From assembly GCF_958979055.1 (NCBI RefSeq), contig NC_084889.1:3038001-3102000 (forward strand): 64,000 bases of DNA, given 5' to 3'. Below are positions 23,201 through 35,481 of the stretch, in pieces. Source of the stretch: Alnus glutinosa. Lineage: Eukaryota; Streptophyta; Magnoliopsida; Fagales; Betulaceae. Positions within the stretch are counted from its first letter, which is position 1. Each line of letters begins with the position of its first letter. A program made the position numbers and the translations under genes. The notes below the pieces were generated by a model. It had not been told where the DNA came from. It worked only from the letters and a program-made list of their open reading frames with translations, and made no database searches.

Positions 23201-26200
23201 TGCGTGACAGATTGGTTTGATGGGCTTCATACCTTTATGAGGAATATATGTTATAGGAGCTGGTTGGGCGGGTGGTTTATGCCTCAGAAAAAGAGTTATT
23301 TCGCTTTGAAACTTCCTAAACGATGGTGGGTATTTGGTCTTGATCTTGCACTCCTTGGTGATATCGATGTCTACCAATTTGAATTCTTCTCAAAACTAGC
23401 AAGAAAAAGGGTATTTTTCTTACTTTTCTTTTTCATTTTTTCGATATACCTTGGTGAGAATATATTATATATGAGTGGATAATATTGGTTGTGGAGATGC
23501 ATTTGTCTATGCACGAGTTGATGATAGCGCAAAAAAATAAAAATAAAAAAATTAATTATTGAAGATGATCATATGATTAGGCCCAATCAGTCTTAGGCAG
23601 TACTTTTGGCCCGTTTTGCTTCTTCTTTTCTGAATTCTGTTTTTAGATTACAAATTCAACCAGAAATCAATATATATTTAAACATGTTACCATATTTAAT
23701 TTAAAAAATTAGTTGATAAAATTAATTTTTTTTTCTATACTATATTTTTTTTTATTTAAGAAAATCATATCACTAAAAGTATAAATTTCATTTTGCCAAT
23801 GTCTTTGTCTTTGTTTTTATGTTTTCTATTCTCAAAACAAATATATTAACAAAAAATTCAAAATACAAAACATTTTTAAATTTGTATTCTTTTCTTATTG
23901 AGTGATTTTTTAAAAAAAAAATAAAAAGAGAGAGATAGAGAGGGAGAGAGAGAGAGAGAGAGAGATGCGCTTAACTTTTATAGAGATAGGTAAGAGCTGA
24001 CTTATTGTTTAAAATTTTACAAAAAAATAATAATAGGGTATCTGGAGAACCACCTCGGTGTTGGTCGGGGTAGCCACTCTAGCTACCACCCCTCGATCTC
24101 CTGAGGGTGTGGTCACATGGCCACTCGATCTCTTTTTCTAATTTCTTTTTTTAATTTCTTTTACTAGTAAGGCTCTACATTTGTTTGAATTTGTCAAAAT
24201 AAGCAGTTGTACTATATAGAAAACTTCTTTATTTATTTTTTAAATGTGGACAAACACTCCCCAAAACCCATTAAACAAACATAGATTTGAACCCGGCCAA
24301 AGGAATTACACCGGGTGCAATACATTTTTTTTGTGGCCATTTAATTCATAATTCTTTTTGTTGAATGATTTTAACTAGCTAGTTGATTTGAGCAGGTTGG
24401 AAAGAAAGACTGTGTGATCGTTATTACGCACCAACCGGATTGGCTTCTTAATTGGTATGAAAATGGTGATTCTAAAAATAATGTGTCAGACCTGATATGT
24501 AACATTTTGAAAGAAAGGTGCAAGCTTCGAATTGCCGGGGACATTCATCACTATATGCGCCACTCAATTGCTGGTCAATCGGATGCTTCTGTTTCTTCTG
24601 ATCTGCCTGACAGAAAGCCTCGGGTTTATGCACAACATCTACTTGTCAATGGTTGTGGCGGAGCGTATGTCCATCCCACCCATGTCTTTCGTAATTTTAG
24701 TAAATCTCATGGAGTTTCATATGATTGCAAAGTCGAATACCCTTCTTTCCAAACTTCAAGCAGGGTAATTTTCCTTCCCCTTTTCCACTCTCCCATATTT
24801 TCTTTTGCTTTTAATTTGGTTATAACATTTTGTTTCATGATTTACTGCAGCTTGCGTTAAGAAATATTTGGAACTTCCGAAAGGAGAATTGGCAGTTTGA
24901 TAATGTTGGTGGCATTATATACTTCATATTGGTATTTTCTATGTTCCCACAGGTGAATTAATTGCTCTTCTCTTTCTCTCTTGAATTGAAACAACTTAAA
25001 CGGCCGGGCCTATTGATCAGTTGATTATCTTTCCCATATTTTTCGCTAGTGTGAGCTCGGCCACATCTTCCAAGTAGATTCAAATTCGGATTTCTGGAGG
25101 AGTTTCTGTGGGACAGTGTGGAATGCTTTTATATACATGCTGGAGCACTCTTATGTGTCTCTGGGAGGTGCTCTGCTACTGCTTACTATGGCTATTGCAT
25201 TTGTTCCCTCCAAAGTTTCATGGAGGACACGGATAGTGATCGGAATTCTCCATGTTTTTGCGCACCTGACCGCAGCTCTAATTCTTATGCTGGTGTTGGA
25301 ACTTGGTGTCGAGGCTTTTGTCCGCGATGAATTATTGGCAACTTCAGGTGGGTTTTCCTAATTCCATCCCATCTTTACATTCAAAATCACAATATTTTCT
25401 TGCTTGCTATGGTTTGGAAGCTGGCGTTAAAATATAAATTAAATGAATAAATTTATTATTTTTATCAATTTAAATTTTTGAAATAAATTATGATTTTGAC
25501 GTGATATTTATTTTAAACTATGACTTCCACAGTTTACTCTCATTTTAGTTCATTATTAGCAGCGTTGATAATCAATCGTTGTAGTTGGAACTGTATCATT
25601 TTCTAATATTTTATTCCAGAAAAATCAACATAGATTTTTTTTTATTCAATCAGGCTATCACTCGTTATACCGGCGGTACCAATCAGTAGAAAGCAGATAC
25701 TTTCCAGTTTCAAATGGCACTCGAGCTCGAGTAGAAGAATGGACATTTGGGCTTTATCCAGGATGTATCAAGTATCTCTTGTCTGCATTTGATGTGCCAG
25801 AGGTAAGAATATATGCTTCTTTCTTCTCCTCCTCCTCCTCTTCTTCTTCTTCTTCTTCTTCTTATTATTATTATTATTTACTGAGGAACATGCATGCATT
25901 GATATGAAATTCACTTTCAGCTCATGGCTGTGACGAGGAGCAACATTTGCAAGAATGGGATGGAGTCTATCTCTCGATGGGGTGCCATCATATATTATGC
26001 TTGTGTCTTCTTCTATTTTTGGTTCTTATCGACCCCATTTGTTTCCTTTGTGTTTGGGAGCTACTTGTACGTCTGCATCAATTGGTTTAACTTGCACTAT
26101 GACGAGGCCTTCTCCTCTCTTAGAATTGCTGATTACAAGGCATTTACGCGATTTCATATCAAACACAATGGTGATCTTGAAGTTTTCACCCTTGCCGTTG

Positions 26201-28207
26201 ATAAGGTAATAAATTTAGACTTAATTTCCACTTCAACTTAATTTCCTGTTTGAGATAGCTAGGGTTGAGTAAGGCTCACAATTTGTTGGCGCGTCCGGTG
26301 TTCTTCGCGTCATTTGAAAAAGATATGAACAGTAGAATAAACGACGTCAACCAATTGACATAGCTGAGTTCACGTCGTATGCCAATATAATGCAGTCAAG
26401 AAAAATATTTAACGTCGTTTGTAGTCATTGTTTTCCGTTTTTTTTTTTTTTTTTTTTTTAATGTTGTTTTTGGTTAAAACAACGCTAATATAGTTTTTTT
26501 TTTTTAAAAAAAAAAAAAAATTAAAACTCATATTTTCCTTCTTGTTTCTCATCAACCAAACAGAAAAATCAAAACCAAAATTTACAAACCCTTATCTGTT
26601 TGCAACAGAATTTTGGAAACAGAATATGATTCTGATTCTACTTTTTTTAAAAATAAATCATATTTTTATTCAACTTTTTTAAAAATAAATTATATTTTAT
26701 TTAACTTTTTCTAAACAAATTATATTTTATTCAACTTTGTTTAAAAAGTCAAATCTCAAAATTTGCAAACAGAATAAGAATTCAATTCTAATTTCAAAAA
26801 TTCAATACTCAAAAAAAACACTGGCAGGTGAGTGGGATGAGAAAATTAAACTATATAGTTTAGGAAAAAGTACACATAACCCCCTCAAACTATCACTCAA
26901 TTGTCAATGTACCCCATAAACTACCAATTGTGTCAATGTCCCTCCCAAAACTACCAAAAAATGCCAATATCCCCCCTAAGACTAACAAAAAGACAAAAAT
27001 GACCCTAATTTTTTTTTAATAAGACAAAAATGTCTTCATAAATTCAAAAAATTAAAACTAAAACTAAAAAACTTAAAAAAAAGCAAACAAAAAATAACTG
27101 AAATTTATTTTTTATTTTTTAAAAAAAAAAAAAGAAAAAAGAAAAACCAGTTTTTATTAAATTAAAAAACGAAAAAGAACAATTTTTTTTTAAAGAAAAA
27201 AAAAACGTAAAAACAAAAAAAAAACTGAAATTTATTTATTTTTTAAAAAATAAAACAAATGAAAAAAAAAACAGTTTTTATTAAATTAAAAAAAAAAACA
27301 ATTTTTTTTAAAGAAAAAAAAACGAAAAAACAAAAAATAACTGAAATTTATTTATTTATTTTTTAAAAATAAAACAAATGAAAAAAAAAAAAAAAAAAAA
27401 ACCTGTTTTTATTAAATTAAAAAAACGAAAAAGAACATTTTTTTTAAAAGAATAAAAAAAAATTGACAATTTTTTTAAAAAAAAAAAAAAGAAAAAGAAA
27501 AAGAAAAAACAGTTTTAATTTTTAATTTTTTTTTGGAATAAATTTTTGTTATTTTATATTTTTTTTAATAATTTTTTTTAGTTTTTATTTTATTTTAATA
27601 ATTTTATGAAGGGCATTTTTGTCATTAGGGGGACATTGACATTTTCTTGTAGTTTAAGAGGAGAGATTGACACAATTGGTAGTTTGGGGGGTACATTGAC
27701 AATTATGTGGTAGTTTGAGGGGATTATATGTACTTCTCCCTATAGTTTAATACGGGTTACGTGGATCACCTACATATGGGCCGTTTAAGTAAGTTGATGT
27801 GGGGATTGACCTGTTTATTAAACGAGTTAATTTGGGCTAATCCAAATGGACCTAAACCCATGTTAAATTTCTACTGAATTTGTAAGTCGTATCAAAAATT
27901 AAGATGAAGAACACTTTTACTGTTCCTACTAACCGTTGGAATTAAATGAAGCCACTGTTTTAGCATTTCTGAACTGATCGAGACTGTTGAACTAAAATTT
28001 CAATGTGTGTAATTGCTGCCCCTTGTTGATGCGTAGATCCCAGAGGAGTGGACGCTGGATCCTGAATGTGAGAAAGAGCAACCAGAAGAGAACAAGTTGA
28101 GCCACGAGAGAAAGTTTCCGAGCAAATGGAGGGCAGCCGCTCCGTATCAGGACCCTTTAGACACTGTCAGGATTATTGACCAATTCGTTATTAGAAAAAA
28201 AGATTAA
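20242..28207 (+). CDS. Copy B: multipass membrane calcineurin-like phosphoesterase, intact but shortened
   Basis: Fifteen exons give one open frame of 979 codons plus stop: 20242-20555, 20631-20847, 20952-21026, 21330-21445, 21598-21669, 21769-21856, 21961-22214, 22845-23074, 23211-23410, 24396-24764, 24851-24952, 25050-25347, 25654-25802, 25921-26205 and 28037-28207. All junctions are GT-AG and all phases match copy C. The N-terminal third has several membrane spans. The metallophosphoesterase domain has DTGDGG, GGDIAYP (about residue 375), GNHD (about 453, its Asp split by intron 8), ITHQP (about 533) and GDIHH (about 570). The C-terminal third has further spans (GGIIYFILVFSMFP, then EHSYVSLGGALLLLTMAIAF). 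These motifs predict a two-metal phosphoesterase on one face of a membrane; the substrate is unknown. Exon 3 is only 75 bp against 246 in C, so about 57 residues (ending CSSWFAPVGSASDYPLLSKW in C) are missing. Exon 8 has gained about 15 residues, many of them Lys. Confidence 0.9.
22380..22700. mobile_element. MITE-like foldback in intron 7 of copy B
   Basis: The left end (GGAAAAATTAAACAAAACAT, then CTCAAACTAACACC) is the imperfect reverse of the right end (GTGTTAGTCTCATACGTGTA, then TTTTTTCC). It resembles the ends of the larger element at 26863-27740 but is more decayed. No clear target duplication is seen. Confidence 0.5.
25822..25877. repeat. (CTC)n(CTT)n(ATT)n microsatellite in intron 13 of copy B
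   Basis: A compound trinucleotide run lies between the donor at 25803 and the acceptor of exon 14 at 25921. Confidence 0.85.
26863..27740. mobile_element. 878-bp foldback element with 9-bp target duplication (MULE type)
   Basis: TATAGTTTA is present at 26854-26862 and again at 27741-27749. Inside, GGAAAAAGTACACATAACCC at the left pairs with the reverse of the right end (ATATGTACTTCTCCC). The arms continue for about 190 bp through 'caattgtcaatgtacccc' and 'accaattgtgtcaatgtcc'. The core is a degenerate poly-A/T desert with three rough repeats of an 'aaaaacagtttttattaaat' unit. A 9-bp duplication is the mark of Mutator-like transposition. It lies in intron 14 of copy B and carries no transposase. 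Confidence 0.85.
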
Positions 28208-28550
28208 AGATAGGCCCGATAGCAGGCAGCGCCAGCACAGCAGAAGACCAAAGCTAATTTCTTTTTTATTTTTATTTTTTATATTTATATTTATAACTTT
28301 TTCTTTTTCTTTTTCTTCTTATATTTTTTAATTAAATTGGACGCATGTCTCTATCTGATTGGATATGACGTGTCAGCAACATTAAGAATTAGACAAAAGT
28401 AGAGGTGTAAAATGCATTATATGGACAGATTCCGTATTCGCAATCTGCTGAGGGCAATTTTAGTTGCAAAATCCGTTCATAACTGCACACGGGCATGCAT
28501 ATAGTTTTTCTGTACTAACCGCATGCATGTGACATCCTATTTGCATTTTG

Positions 28551-28586
<36 letters not shown>

Positions 28587-28756
28587 TATCGACTTACTTT
28601 ATATGGGCCTTTTTTTTTTTTATAAGCTTTTTAGATGGGCTTCCAATTTTTGAACTAAATACACTTGTAAAATTGAAACGAATTAAATGCACTTGTAAAT
28701 TATAATATTAAAATACAAATTGAATTGTTAACATTGAGCAATAAAAGTAAATTGAA

Positions 28757-28794
<38 letters not shown>

Positions 28795-29103
28795 ACAAAC
28801 GGATTGCCTCCAATTGCGTTGAAATAATGTTCATAGCTGGATAGTAGATACACAATGTCAATTTAGTATTTAGTAACATTTCAAACTATCAAATGACGTC
28901 ATTTTGGGATTAAATTCTAAAACGACTTTTTATTATAAGACAAAACTAATTTTATTTATATGGGTAAGTAGAGGTGGCCTACTCATATTCCGTTGTAGGA
29001 TAGCGGATATGGTATATATGCGCCCACCAGATCGAATTCAGACTATATGTAGTTTGTATGACTCATTTTCTTTCTTAGTTCTTCTCCTTCTTTGTCTTAT
29101 ATG

Positions 29104-29162
<59 letters not shown>

Positions 29163-30127
29163 TTTTTAATAAAAGATTTGGTACTCTTAATATTTTTCTC
29201 TGTCTATATATATATATATATATAAGCTGAAGCCCAATAAAATTTTGACACGTGGCGTACGTGAGCCATACTTTTTATTGACCGAACTGGTTTGAGGTTT
29301 ATTCTCATCTCTGCACTCCTCAATAAACATGTGATCGAGTTCCAATAAAATTCAGTGCATTTATATATGTTTTATTCTCCTCTCTACCTTTCTCACTAAT
29401 TATTAATTAGTGCTAAATTAGGCCGCAAAACTACAAGAGACGGAAACAGTAGTTTTTGTAGGTTTTATTGATATTTATTTTCACAGCCATTATTTACAAA
29501 AACGACTCATGAATAATACATGCATGCAGGGCAGCCACCACCGAAATCATAAATTATATATGAAAAATACGGGGAGGTACGTTCATTGTATCTCTAGGAG
29601 TTCGAAATCCTAGTTTGCAAAATTTAATATAGTATTTTCCCTCTTCTTCTTTTTTGTCTTTATTTTTTGTGGTTTTTTTTTTCCTTATTTTAAGTTTTAA
29701 TTATTTTTTTTGATGAACTAAAATCTTTATAACCAAACACAGCAAACTACACTAAGTTTTAATTTTCTATTCATTTTAACACCAATTCTTAACGGATCGA
29801 GTGGCTTATTAGTAAACAGGGTGGTAGTAATTAATTACAGTGAGTCAAGTCACTTTTTAAAGTTTAATGGCATAAGTGTAAAAGTTGTAATAGTTTGGAG
29901 AGCTAAAGTGCTTTTTTTTTTCCAAACTAAATCAAGGCTTAACATGAAAAATATTCTGACAATAATTATATTTTCACATATTTGATAATTAAGGGTTATA
30001 ATAGACATTTTACATCATGTGTAGGTCGCGTGATGTATTTTTCATTTACATTGACAAAAAATCATAACGAAATAGGCTAAGTGCAAGAGCTAGGTAGCTT
30101 GGGGGAATATTTTGTTACGTTTTTAAT
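28208..30127. other. 3' flank of copy B; no gene seen
   Basis: Pyrimidine-rich 3' flank, poly-T at about 28553-28583, poly-A of about 36 at 28758-28793, and (TA)n runs at 29107-29159 and 29203-29223. The rest is AT-rich with no coding signal. Confidence 0.6.
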
Positions 30128-31369
30128 GTTGGCAAATTTAATATCAAAACACATTTAGTTGTAAGTTTTAGTCTAATGGTTAAGTAGGACAAGAAGTTTA
30201 TCCAATTTATGATGATAGACTCAAATTGATCGAGTGGGCTGAATCCAGCTCAAATTGAAAGACCTATAAGATATGGTTAAACTTAATCAATTAAGAAATA
30301 TAAGACTTGTATGATGTGATTAATTCTAATTAATCAAGGGAATGAGCGAATTAGAATTTCATTAATCGGAGTGAAAGTCATATTTGTCCATGGCCGTGGC
30401 TAGGTGAAGGCTTGGGGGGTCCATGGCCCCCCCAAGCCCCAAGCTTTTTCCCCAAAAAAAAAAATCTTAAAAAAAAAAAAATTAATAAAATTAAGTTTTA
30501 CCTCTATTTTTTTTTTTTTTTTTTAAAATTTTGGCCTCCTCAAATTTTTTTTTTTCAATTTGGTCTCCCCAAAATCTAAAAGCTAATTTGTCAATTTCAA
30601 ATTGAGCACATCTCGGTGTTTTAACCATAACTCTCGGGTCAAGTATCAAATTGAGGTAAAATTAGTGACATTGGAAAGATAACTAAAAATTCAACAAATA
30701 CTTATGAATTTTCCTAATTCAGACGTTTACTATGCAAAAATCGTCCCTCAATATAAGCCTGAAAATCTAGGCGAAAGAACTAGGTTTTCTTGAAATCTAT
30801 TTAATGAGACTTGTAGGCACGAATTTATTAAAGATTATACTCTAGAATTCAGTTTGCTAAGATAGGGATTTAGACATAGAGTGTTTTGGTTTAATTTGAT
30901 TATTGTTTAACATTCAATTTTGAACAACTGAAACCTATCAGAGTTCCAGTAAATGAGATCAAATTAATAAAAGAGTTTTTCAGAGGTTTTGGTGGCTACT
31001 GCGGTAGAAGGCAAGTGGATCATTTGTCTTATGCAAGAAGTCAAGTGGGTCACTTGTCTTATGCAAGAGAGTATTGTCAACTTCAAAGGTTTTGTAAGTG
31101 TAAACTTTTTGTAACCTTTATTCTTCTGTAATGGATTGATTTCTGAGTTGATTACTCCGAAGTGGTTTTTTTTCTTTTGAGTTCAAAGAATTTTCAATTC
31201 GTTATCAAATATTTGTGCCAATTGCTTTCTTTTTTTTTATATTTTGGTGATTATTTATTTGTGGTTGATTCAATTTTTAATTCCGCATTATTTTGACATA
31301 CACCCATGCAACCCCCCTCTAAGTATTGTTTAGAGACTAGCTATTATTTTTCGTATTCCATTTAACAGT
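30128..31369. mobile_element. Possible solo LTR or LTR remnant with inserted sequence
   Basis: It starts TGTTGGCAAATT and ends CATTTAACA. The right part has features of plant retrotransposon LTR ends ('gtgtaaactttttgtaac', 'ttctgtaatggattgatttc', 'acccatgcaacccccctcta'). A palindromic G/C-run block at 30408-30445 ('ggcttggggggtccatgg', then 'cccccccaagcc') marks another inserted or embedded element. I see no matching target duplication, so the borders are uncertain. Confidence 0.35.
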
Positions 31370-33999
31370 TGAGTTAAAAAGCCTTTATTTTTCTACAGCA
31401 GATGTGGCACTGAAGGCTGAAGCCAGATGGATTCAACTATGAGACATGCTATTTCTTCATCTCTCGTTTATCTTTTTTTCAAATCAATTGGATATATATG
31501 TAAGACCCACGTGAACTATAATAAGCCCATACTCTGACCATTTCTTTTGCCTCATTTTTCTCAATACATCTAAACAAATGAAACCCACAATCCTTTCGAA
31601 GTACTCGATCGTTATAGTACTTTTCTTCTATTTTTTTCTGGCAATTTTTAGATGGAAGCCACTGTAAGCGCCTATCGCCATTAGGAATGTTTCTGTAATT
31701 CCTGCAACTTTTATATCGTACGATATTCGTATCTGGTTCTTTCATTGTAATCCAAGTCTGGGGTAACCTATAAATCTCAGGATACACTGGTCATAAAGCC
31801 TCCAAAGAAATCTCCATTGATCTTGAGGATGCTGGTTCTTCTTTTTGTTATGGTTTGTGGAGTCTACATTTAATTTGCTCAATCTGTTTAAAGCAAATAA
31901 GCACCCTGCACACAAAAGCCAAATCGCCAAACATAAAATTGATGGACAAACCGTGTCTGCATGCGGGCACTAATCAACAATTGGAAGTTCCCTACGTGCA
32001 TTATATCCAACACCCCAAACGTTTAGCGCGCAGGTACCTAGAAACTCATTACCTTTGCTCGATCAATTGTGTCTTTTCAATTCGGTTGCAATGGGCAATG
32101 GGCAGATCATTTGAGAGGGCGCTCGGGCGTTACCCCATTCTGACAGGTATTGAGATAGTCCGAGCAGGTGGGTAAGATTCGGCTGCCTGCTCACATGAGC
32201 GGTCTACGTGCAATAAGCAATGACTCTCATTGCACACTATCAGAATCCGTCAAACATATTCGTCTAATACGTACATTTCCTTGCAGAGAGGAATGTGCAT
32301 GCAATCCGGTCCAGTTCTTTAATTTGCCCTCTTGTCGATCAATGCAGAGATCTGGGATCTTGTCAATGGTCGTTTGAGACGTTATTAAACCGTCACATGA
32401 TCAATGTAAGCTCGAATGGAGAATTTTTTTTCAGTTAGGGATAGGAGGATTAATATTTCTTCCATTGTGAGGACAATGAATAAATTAAGTTTATTATCTT
32501 GACTGGTTCAGCAGTGCTTCCAAGAATGAGTGCTCCGCTGCTGTTGGGTTCAAATGGGTGCTTAATCAGGTTAGTAGCATATTCTTTTTTTTAACTTAAA
32601 ATATTTTTTCATGTCATTAGTAAACACGACTTTCGGAATTTAATTGTACATGTAACAAAGTTTTCCTCGAAACTGAATTGAAGAAAATTTTTTCAAACTC
32701 AGTTTATTAAACTGGCGTGATTTTCTAAAAATAAAAAGAATTATATAATTTTTTTTTTAAAAGAAAAAAAGGACTAAAAAGGCTATTACAAGAGTTTTTT
32801 CGTATAGCTTTAATATTAATGTTGTAATTTCTTAGTGTAGTTCTTTTCTAAGAATGCTTGCACTTGTTCTCTCCATTAATGTTAAGGGTATCACATATCC
32901 TTCAAAGAATATTATACTTTGTTCATTTATTATCTTAAGTTTTTTAGGATAAGTGATGATTTATTTGAACTATGTCTCTGTAATTCACCTCATATTTCAA
33001 TTAATTAATTAAATGTTGAGCCTCACGTGAGGGGATTATTATAGTATTAATTAAAATGATTAAATAAATTATTTCCTATCAACTTAAAATTTTGAAATAA
33101 GTGGTGATTTCAAAACCGAAGTCCTGAGTTTGAACATAAACCCCACATTCAAATGTTAGAGTATTAATTAAACAATTATATTCATTATTTCCTACCTTTA
33201 ACATGCATGCTATCATAACAAATGTCCTAATTTCGACTAGTCTCCATAATTCAACATATACAAAAGGCTATTGTTCACATTTTTCGTTTTGTTTTTCTTT
33301 GTTTTTAATTTACTTAAGAGAATAAGATCCTAATTACTTGGTCGAGTTTGATCGAGCATCAAAAAGAGATAGTGGAGTACTTCAAGAAGCGAAGCGTTTC
33401 TTCCATATATATTTCTCTTTAGAAAGAATTTGCTTTGACGGATGATCTATGTGCTTTCAAAATCCTTCGACAGAAATGCTAAGCTATTAAATGGAACCCA
33501 CAAGTCTCATGTGCATTCCCTAGTGGATCTCTGCATGTGCATTTGAAGGATAAAGATCTCCTGCAATTTTGTTGTCCAAATTAGTAGTAATTTGGGCATC
33601 AAGTATAAGAGAGCTCCTAGGGAGACCACTTGTCTTAACAAGTTTCGGGCAACCCGTCCTTTTACTCAAATATGTGAATCCTATAGGGACCATCTCACAT
33701 TTGTTGGATTCCAGATCCAAGTTTGAAATAGTAATCTCATAGTTTGAGGATTGCAGGCTCAGATACTAGCAAAATACAAACCAACAATTAATGCAAAATT
33801 ACTGATACCTGAACTGAAACAAGTAGAGGAGATAACTGCCAAGGCTATAGAATACTTTAAGACCACCCACCACATAGTTCTCTGCTATGAGGATCTTGCC
33901 AACAACCACGCAGTTAGGCCTATACATTGACTAACATTATAATTGATTCTTTTTTTTTCTTTTCTTTTTTTATAAAGAGTTTTAGTAATTTCGCTGTCT
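31370..33999. other. No recognised gene
   Basis: Mixed-composition DNA. Open frames up to about 106 codons occur on both strands (31479-31787 and 31855-32175), but none shows a family motif and none is flanked by consistent splice sites. Confidence 0.5.
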
Positions 34000-34145
34000 A
34001 AATTACTAGCAATTCGAACAATAAATGTGAGAAAAAACTTCCATATGGGGTCTAAACATGTCTCGACAGCCCGCCCAATTGTTTGGACGGGTAAATCCTG
34101 TAAGAATTCTCTCACATTTACTGTCCGAATTGTTAATAATTACAG
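34000..34145. repeat. Short inverted repeat (MITE-like)
   Basis: 'taaattactagcaattcgaa' followed by 'caataaatgtgaga' at the left is the imperfect reverse of 'tctcacatttactgtccgaa' followed by 'ttgttaataatta' at the right. Confidence 0.5.
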
Positions 34146-34689
34146 GCAGCATCCGAATCCCCTTTTCCCATTTCAATTCCTAATCTTCATACCTTTTCTT
34201 CGGCAGAAACTTAAGGAGGTCCAAGAACTGGGAAGACGTACAGTAAGCATTGAAAGGGACCGACATCATATGAGAGATTCCTCCATGCAGATCGACTATC
34301 AAACGTAGCCTTCCACAGCCCTTGATATCTTGTAGATAACAACTCGGCTATCAAATTTTGTCATGTTTTTGAGCATTAACAGTTTCGGCTGCAGCAAAGG
34401 CAGAACTCCATCTTGTGAGTCCCTCTTTTTTAACATCCAAGCAAATTCTGATAAATGGCATACTAATGGATTTGTTCTCGTCTTTGTTCTTTTTTTTAAA
34501 CAAATTCTTATGCAAGTTAGGAATTCGATTGTGTTGAAAAAACAAATTTGACCTTGTTTTTTTCCTACTCATCCCACCAAAGCTTCCAGAGAAAAGATAC
34601 CAGAATTGCAGAGCAACTGGAACCATATTTATGTCCAGTTGCAAGTGAAAATACCTTAGAAGTCTATATACTGTAAAAGTATTAACGGA

Positions 34690-34854
34690 TTTGGCTTACC
34701 TCCAGTGACTAAATAACTGAAACTGAAGATCTCATCGCAAGATTGGAGAAGAACTCACTAACAATGGTAAACGCTAAGATTCGTCTTGCAGTCCAAACCG
34801 TCTATTTCAACCACGGGATATCTCTAGTTATTTAATTACTGGAGGCAGGCCAAA
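34690..34854. mobile_element. 165-bp MITE
   Basis: The left end TTTGGCTTACCTCCAGTGAC, continuing TAAATAACT, pairs with the right end AGTTATTTAATTACTGGAGG, continuing CAGGCCAAA. Terminal repeats are about 30 bp with few mismatches. Confidence 0.65.
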
Positions 34855-35153
34855 TACCAAAATGAAATGTACCATTTTGTTATCACAGTGAAATGACCAT
34901 CTGACTGTAACCTAACTTTAAGATACAACAATCTCTAAGGTAACCTATGTCGTCAGTTAGCTAGATCATCTAATCAACAGATAATAACGCTTGTGAGACC
35001 GATTTAGTAGCACACCCGGCACGTTTTTGAAAGCTACGGTAACAAATGGAAACGCCAGAATTAGAACACAAAACTTCCAGTCTTCCCTTTTCTTTTCTCC
35101 TTTCTTTCTCAATGGTGAGAACAACGCTAACTCTATAATTTGAGCAGCACAGA

Positions 35154-35441
35154 TCAGCGAATGACTGACCCATTGACTGTTTCAATATCTGGTTTATCTG
35201 ATTTTCGTATAACAAATTGGTCAACAATCTTAACAGTATGAAGTGGGTCCTGCTGAGCAATAGCTGCACTCCATTTGCTGGGGTGCTTTCTAAGGTGGCT
35301 CAATTGCTGAGGTTGTTTGGGCTCCCCATCCCAGTCAGGATCCAGCTTCCATTCCTTTGGCACCTGCATATGTCAATGAGTTAGTAATACAGGTTAGATA
35401 ACTACCAAGTGTCCCAAGAATGTAAGAGTTTTCTTTGCATC

Positions 35442-35481
<40 letters not shown>

